Source: Hippopus hippopus
Lineage: Eukaryota > Mollusca > Bivalvia > Cardiida > Cardiidae
Assembly: GCA_946811185.2 (NCBI GenBank)
Contig: OX328104.1
Location: 53,986,505-54,050,504 of the forward strand
Direction of reading: 5' to 3'
Length of the DNA: 64,000 nucleotides
Part shown: in pieces, positions 59,500 to 64,000 of the stretch
How the letters are laid out: each line of letters starts with the position of its first letter
How positions within the stretch are numbered: the stretch's first letter is position 1
The notes under the pieces: model-generated
The model's database searches: none
What the model was told of the DNA's origin: nothing
Seen by the model: the letters and a program-made list of their open reading frames with translations, nothing else
Program-made: the position numbers and the translations under genes

Positions 59500-59757
59500 G
59501 TATTGGAAATTAACGCCGTTTTAACAGCTTAGGTCTTATCACGGCGGTCAGTGCACCTACGCAGGTGTTTCCTGGTTTTCTCACACCAGTACTGACACAA
59601 CTTTCTTTCCAAGTCACTGACTACCTTTCTAATATGCATCAGAGGTGAGAGGCAAAAAATCGCTGGAAAGAAAGTTTGCCTCAACCGGTTATCGAGCTCA
59701 CAACCACCGGGTCACGAGTCGGATACGCTAACCACTGAGCTACCCGGCCTGGCTGCA
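59500..59757 (-). mobile_element. tRNA-headed SINE (family S1), best preserved
   Basis: The minus-strand head GGCCGGGTAGCTCAGTGGTT has a perfect box A (TAGCTCAGTGG). Box B is degenerate. The body matches the copies at 5215, 9648 and 14715. Confidence 0.85.
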
Positions 59758-59854
59758 ACGACTTTGAACATACAAGTAATGGTTACTGGCTACTCGTTTT
59801 CTACTTTTCTACTCTTTGCATTTCAAGGTATTTGAACAAGTAAGTGTATAGAGG

Positions 59855-60277
59855 ATATTTGGCTGCGCCACTCTTGAAAATATTACCGATGATGTTCACT
59901 CGATGAAATAAATTTCGATCTTTCACCGAAAAAAACAAATATTCTATTTATTTCATGCTTTTAACCCTTTCTGTGGGGGAACTTAATCAAAATCCAGTAC
60001 TTTTTCTCGGTTATTCCCCGTGGCGTACCCCCTCCGCATAGCAACACATTACAATATTACTTCAATCGCGAGAAATGTAAGGTAAAGTACGTCATATTTC
60101 CATCTGGTTGTGAGGCACGCGCATTTTACCTAGATAACTAGTGCGCGGAAACAACTGTTTCCGCCTTCAATTGAAGAGTTAGAATATAAAAATCGGTATT
60201 TTCACTGGTCGTAACCATGAAATATCGAAAAATATTTCACCGATATTTCTCAATAACCTACCGGAAAGCATGAAATA
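59855..60277. mobile_element. Composite palindromic repeat (family F), copy 2
   Basis: The order is the same as at 12965-13475. Only one arm of the GATCGAAATTTATTTCATCG palindrome is kept. The TTTATTTCATGCTTT...AAAGCATGAAATAAA unit (about 59946-60277) is highly similar. Confidence 0.75.
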
Positions 60278-60299
60278 AATTGGCATCCTTAACGATTTC

Positions 60300-60575
60300 C
60301 TAATAAAATGAACTAAGTAGCATTCTGGGGAAACACTCCATACATCTCCATGGTGTATTCTACCAAGCAAGTCATCAAATAATAATTGATTCCATGAAAT
60401 AAGTTTTATCCAACAACCGATTGAATATGGAGGTAGACCGGCCCTTTGACATGCAGAAAAATTAATAGTAGCAAAAGGTTTCGACTCAGGTCAGCCTGCG
60501 TGGACTGCTCAGGCTGACCAGTGTCGAAACGTTTTGCAGGTGCATGAGGCCCTCTTTTCACAGAGTACGGCTCAT
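60300..60575. repeat. Family C MITE
   Basis: Inner palindrome GGTCAGCCTGCGTGGACTG...CAGGCTGACC at 60490-60520; right end TTTTCACAGAGTACGGCTCA. Confidence 0.7.
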
Positions 60576-60664
60576 ATCAATCGCTTCCTCTTTACGTAAA
60601 GCCTCGAAAGAAACTTGACGAGATACAATACAAATAAATGAATAATCAATGTGATGTCCCAGGA

Positions 60665-60840
60665 CACGTATTCACCAAAAATGTTTAGTGTTATTGTGAG
60701 TCGAACTCCTCAAGAATTTTCTAGCTTTTAAAGTAACGCACTTTCTGATTGGCTTAACCAAATGATTTCGCAACTTTTTAACTCTAGAATAAGACTAGGA
60801 TACAATCTAGTATAGTTGGTAAATACCGACTCTGGGCCAG
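60665..60840. repeat. Family E half element
   Basis: GTATTCACCAAAAATG...GGTAAATACC with an internal GATTGGCTTAACCAAATG, resembling 55865-56131. Confidence 0.6.
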
Positions 60841-61617
60841 GTTTCACGTAAAAACCCAAGTCTCTTATTTTGCTCAAATCGACTAACGGAATCAGTTTCC
60901 TTTTTAATTTGAGTTCGTAGCTTGAGACCCATTTCACAAGCATAAACAGACTACGACCCCTAGCTCATCGGTAAATATCGTGTAACATCGACGTTTTCGT
61001 AAAGGCTATTCGGCCAGCCTCGGCAGCTTCCGTTTTTTAATATGAGAGTTAGGGGCCGTAGACCTTAAGTAATGTGTTCATGTTCTGAGTTGACACTGCG
61101 CTCAAGATCCAACACAGCACAATAAACAGTCTTAACTCATTTTAAAGATTTAAGTCCATTATTTTGCTGAGTTGCGTCTGGAATATTGTGTCAACTCAGG
61201 ATTTGAAAACGTTATAATTGGCTTGCAACACGCGAAAAGGGGCATTCGGACATTTGCGTAAAGTGTCGTCTCGGATCAGCCTGCGCAGTTCGCGCAGGCT
61301 AATCCGAGACGGCACTTTACGACTACATTAGATTTTGTGCTACAGCATACTTGCGCAAAACAGAAAATTACATAAAAACGAAAAGTGTTGTTTCGGATTA
61401 GCCTGCGCGGACTGCGCAGGCTGATCCGAGACGACACTTTACGCAAATGTCCGAATACACCTTTTCGCGTGTTGCAAGCCAATTATTATGTAAAAGTCTG
61501 TCGATGTTCGTGAAACGCTTCTCAAGTAACAAACTCAGCTTGAGTCGGCAATTGAGTCATCTAGTGGATATGAGCAAAATAAGAGACTTGAGTTTTAATT
61601 TGAAACCGGGCCCTGGT
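60838..61617. mobile_element. Nested foldback element
   Basis: The outer arms (AAGTCTCTTATTTTGCTCA near 60860 and TGAGCAAAATAAGAGACTT near 61570) enclose an inner inverted pair. The inner pair (61215-61300 and 61395-61490) holds GCAACACGCGAAAAGG and GTGTCGTCTCGGATCAGCCT and is flanked by short GC-rich palindromes CTGCGCAG. Confidence 0.8.
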
Positions 61618-62119
61618 TCTGTTATTCATATGGGAGATACTTGAAATTTCAACTATCATACGTACCCCCACATATTGGCGTCATCAATAAACTGTTTATT
61701 GGAAACAGGTTACTAGGGTTTGATATTGTATTGAAAAACATTAGAGGATCAATACAAAAATTCATTAGGTCAGTTTCACCAACAAAATAGTTTTAATATC
61801 GGTTTACTTCATATTGTGTCGTCAATATGTTCATTACAGGTTTGTACCCCTGAGGAATGCCAACTAGCGGTCACTAGCACGAGAAATCTATTCCCAATTG
61901 ACGTAATTTAGTGCTAATTCTGAATTAAACCATGAGTTTCGATAAAAAAAAGTTCATTCTGGAATGTCGCTCACATACATCAAAGGATTGATGGTAAGAG
62001 AGCAGACAGTTTGGTCTGAATTATGACGATATTCATTGATATCAACTGTTTTGTTTGTCTGTTAGTTTAGTGAGTTACATCTCGTCTAGTATTGCTTTTT
62101 ACAAAATCTTTGTGAAGTA
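61618..62119. other. No recognisable feature
   Basis: No supported gene or repeat. Confidence 0.45.
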
Positions 62120-62330
62120 CAAATTGAAAACATTTGCATAAGAGGAACTGACCCTATCTAAAAATGGTGGGATTTGACTTCATGAGACTGAAAGCATCGT
62201 GGGAAAAGGGAAAAATGCTGGTTACAAGTATTTTCTCCTTTTCCCATTTTTTTTTAAAAAAGCCTTATAAGCCTTCTCCACAGGGGTCATTAAAAGCTGT
62301 CGTTGTTTGGTAGACCGTTAATGTTGAAGT
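62120..62330 (+). repeat. Family A copy, diverged
   Basis: ATTGAAAACATTTGCATAAG body, palindrome GTGGGAAAAGGGAAAAATGC with a decayed right arm, end TGTTTGGTAGACCGTTAA. Confidence 0.72.
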
Positions 62331-62789
62331 GAAGATGTTTGCATGCTTCTTTGTAATTTTTTGCTCTTGGAAAAATTCAACACAAATATCTAGCAAAATT
62401 CAGATAAAGCATAGGAGAAATGGTGCGAGTCGGCAGTAAGATATTCAACATTTTTTGGTTTTATTCAATTCAAAATAATTCACATATAACTGTATGAATT
62501 CTACAAGACAAAATGAAATCCATATTCCGTGATTGTTCTAAACAGTCCTCAAACTACCCATTCTGGAATGGGGTTTAGCATGCCATCGGGGTATGCCAGT
62601 TGTATGATCACGAACTCGCAGTTTATGTACTCAATATGAATATAGGTCAGTCAAACTCTTCGTTTGAAGTACATGTAAGTCTCACAAATAATTGCAAAAG
62701 ACTTGATAAATACTGTGAAAGAAATGAGATATTTTATTTCAGGTACTTATATCGTCAGATATTCTGAATTTCGACCACGGTAATCTTCC
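62331..62789. other. No recognisable feature
   Basis: AT-rich, no supported gene. Confidence 0.45.
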
Positions 62790-62999
62790 TTAACCCTTAG
62801 GCTGCTAAGCGCGACTCATTGACCTTTTGCGGACAGTGTAGATCAAGATCAGACTGCACAGAACGTGCAGTCTGATCTTGATCTACACAGTCCGATAAGG
62901 AAATATTTTTTCACAAAAAATAAATTTGAAATGTCATCAATCGAGTTTTACTATCGACTTGAAAGTTTTATTTAATTTGTGTAGCAGGTAAAGGGTTAA
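62790..62999 (+). repeat. Family B TTAA element, full length
   Basis: 210 bp from TTAACCCTTAGGCTGC to AAAGGGTTAA. The core palindrome GTGTAGATCAAGATCAGACT...GATCTTGATCTACAC is near perfect. Confidence 0.9.
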
Positions 63000-63209
63000 T
63001 ATTCCCGTTTATTCCCAAGAGATACAACAGTGAGATAGCCAAAGGTTTTGTCAAGGAATACAATATGATGAAAAGTCTATTCAAAGCCGAGTTAGGTTCA
63101 TTTTCATAGATTTAAAATGACCTTGTATATTAATCATAAAGTGATGACAACAACGTTTTAAACCTTCTCTTTTCGATCATTTTTTTTTTTGTACCAGTAA
63201 AAGGAGTTA

Positions 63210-63472
63210 TAAAACCGAGCCACGGTTTGTGATAAGGAGGTTTTAATGCATTGGCAAAACGTATTGACCTATGTCAACCTGAGCAGTCCACGTAGGTTGA
63301 AGTTGTTAGAAATAGTTTGCTAAATGTCAAGGACCATTCTACTTCATGATTCAATCTGTTGTAACACAAAATGGATTTTATGGATCCATCATTATGTGAG
63401 GACTAGCTTGGTATAAAATATCACCGAGATACAGCTAATCTCCTTTTGCCAGAGTACGACTCGAATATAATT
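63210..63472. repeat. Family C MITE
   Basis: Ends CGAGCCACGGTTTGTGATAA and CCTTTTGCCAGAGTACGACTCG; interior GGATTTTATGGATCCATCATTATG. Confidence 0.75.
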
Positions 63473-63629
63473 ATATACTTACTAAATTCTATTTTCATGA
63501 AGTTCATTTGTTGGGGGTCTCTTGGCTGAGTTTCAAAGTAGTAAATACTGTGAAATATGGAGAAACTGATGAAAGTGGAGTTGGCGACGAACAAACCTAA
63601 AAAGCCATTCGTAATAAGAGTCATATTGG

Positions 63630-63750
63630 CAAAAATGTTTTTCAGAAGTTGCTTCTAAGATATATCTAGCGAGAATGTTCTTCAGAAGTTGCTTCCGAGA
63701 TATATCAATAACGAGAATGTTCTTCAGAAGTTGTTTCCGAGATATTTCTT
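63630..63750. repeat. Three tandem copies of a 40-42 bp unit
   Basis: The unit is about AATGTTCTTCAGAAGTTGCTTCCGAGATATATC; starts are spaced 40 and 42 bp apart. Confidence 0.8.
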
Positions 63751-64000
63751 TATGCAAATACATTAAGTAAGGCTCATTTTTGTGGTATTTGTGGAAGACA
63801 ATACCGCTATGAGTTCAATATTGAATTTTGAAGACCATGTATCGTATTTTGTCCAAAGCCGAAGGAAATAAACCCAATTAAACTCAATTTTTCTCAGACA
63901 AATGAGTATTTCGGTAGCACTTAGATATGTAATTGGAAATGGCATGTTAAAATACACTGGGTGAGGCCATCGATCGTGGAAATACTAATTTTTGATTGAA

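Overview
The window looks like AT-rich, repeat-dense DNA of an invertebrate animal, most likely a bivalve mollusc. That host call is an inference from the kinds of dispersed repeats present: short palindromic elements bounded by TTAA, tRNA-headed SINEs, and a CCGTCTGTCTGT-type repeat. I found no credible host protein-coding gene and no RNA gene.

The centre (37253-54743, 17,491 bp) is a complete Maverick/Polinton element, also describable as an endogenous adintovirus-like element. It has terminal inverted repeats of about 307 bp that are almost identical (four small differences seen by eye), AG...CT termini and an exact 6-bp target duplication TAGATT. It carries about 20 tightly packed genes. 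The left and centre run leftward: protein-primed DNA polymerase B, a small DNA-binding protein, the putative major capsid protein, several small virion-type proteins, two dUTPase-fold proteins, a core-like protein, the penton-like protein and the packaging ATPase. A rightward block follows from a 40-bp divergent promoter: a zinc-ribbon protein, a phospholipase A2 domain, a DDE integrase with chromodomain, an adenain-like protease and a fibre. The right end holds two RING-finger proteins and a small unknown gene, again leftward. One more unknown gene lies just inside the left terminal repeat. Together these would encode replication, integration, particle assembly and maturation, membrane breach, attachment and possibly host ubiquitin manipulation. 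Almost all frames are open. The exception is an A-run at 49672-49682, where the phospholipase and integrase frames are offset by -1.

The left flank (1-37252) is nearly wall-to-wall short non-autonomous elements. The commonest (family A here) is 229 bp from TTAA to TTAA with a long central palindrome. It is present in several dozen full or degraded copies, concentrated in 1-30.4 kb, sometimes as tandem copies sharing one TTAA. A second TTAA family (B) has a palindrome around AGATCAGACTGCAC. There are also two or three SINE families, foldback elements, a non-autonomous PIF/Harbinger element with a transposase relic, and a broken Tc1-type (DD34E) transposase.

The right flank (54750-64000) has fewer family A copies and more foldback elements, including a nested palindrome at 60838-61617. 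Family names are mine; identities and copy counts are by eye.
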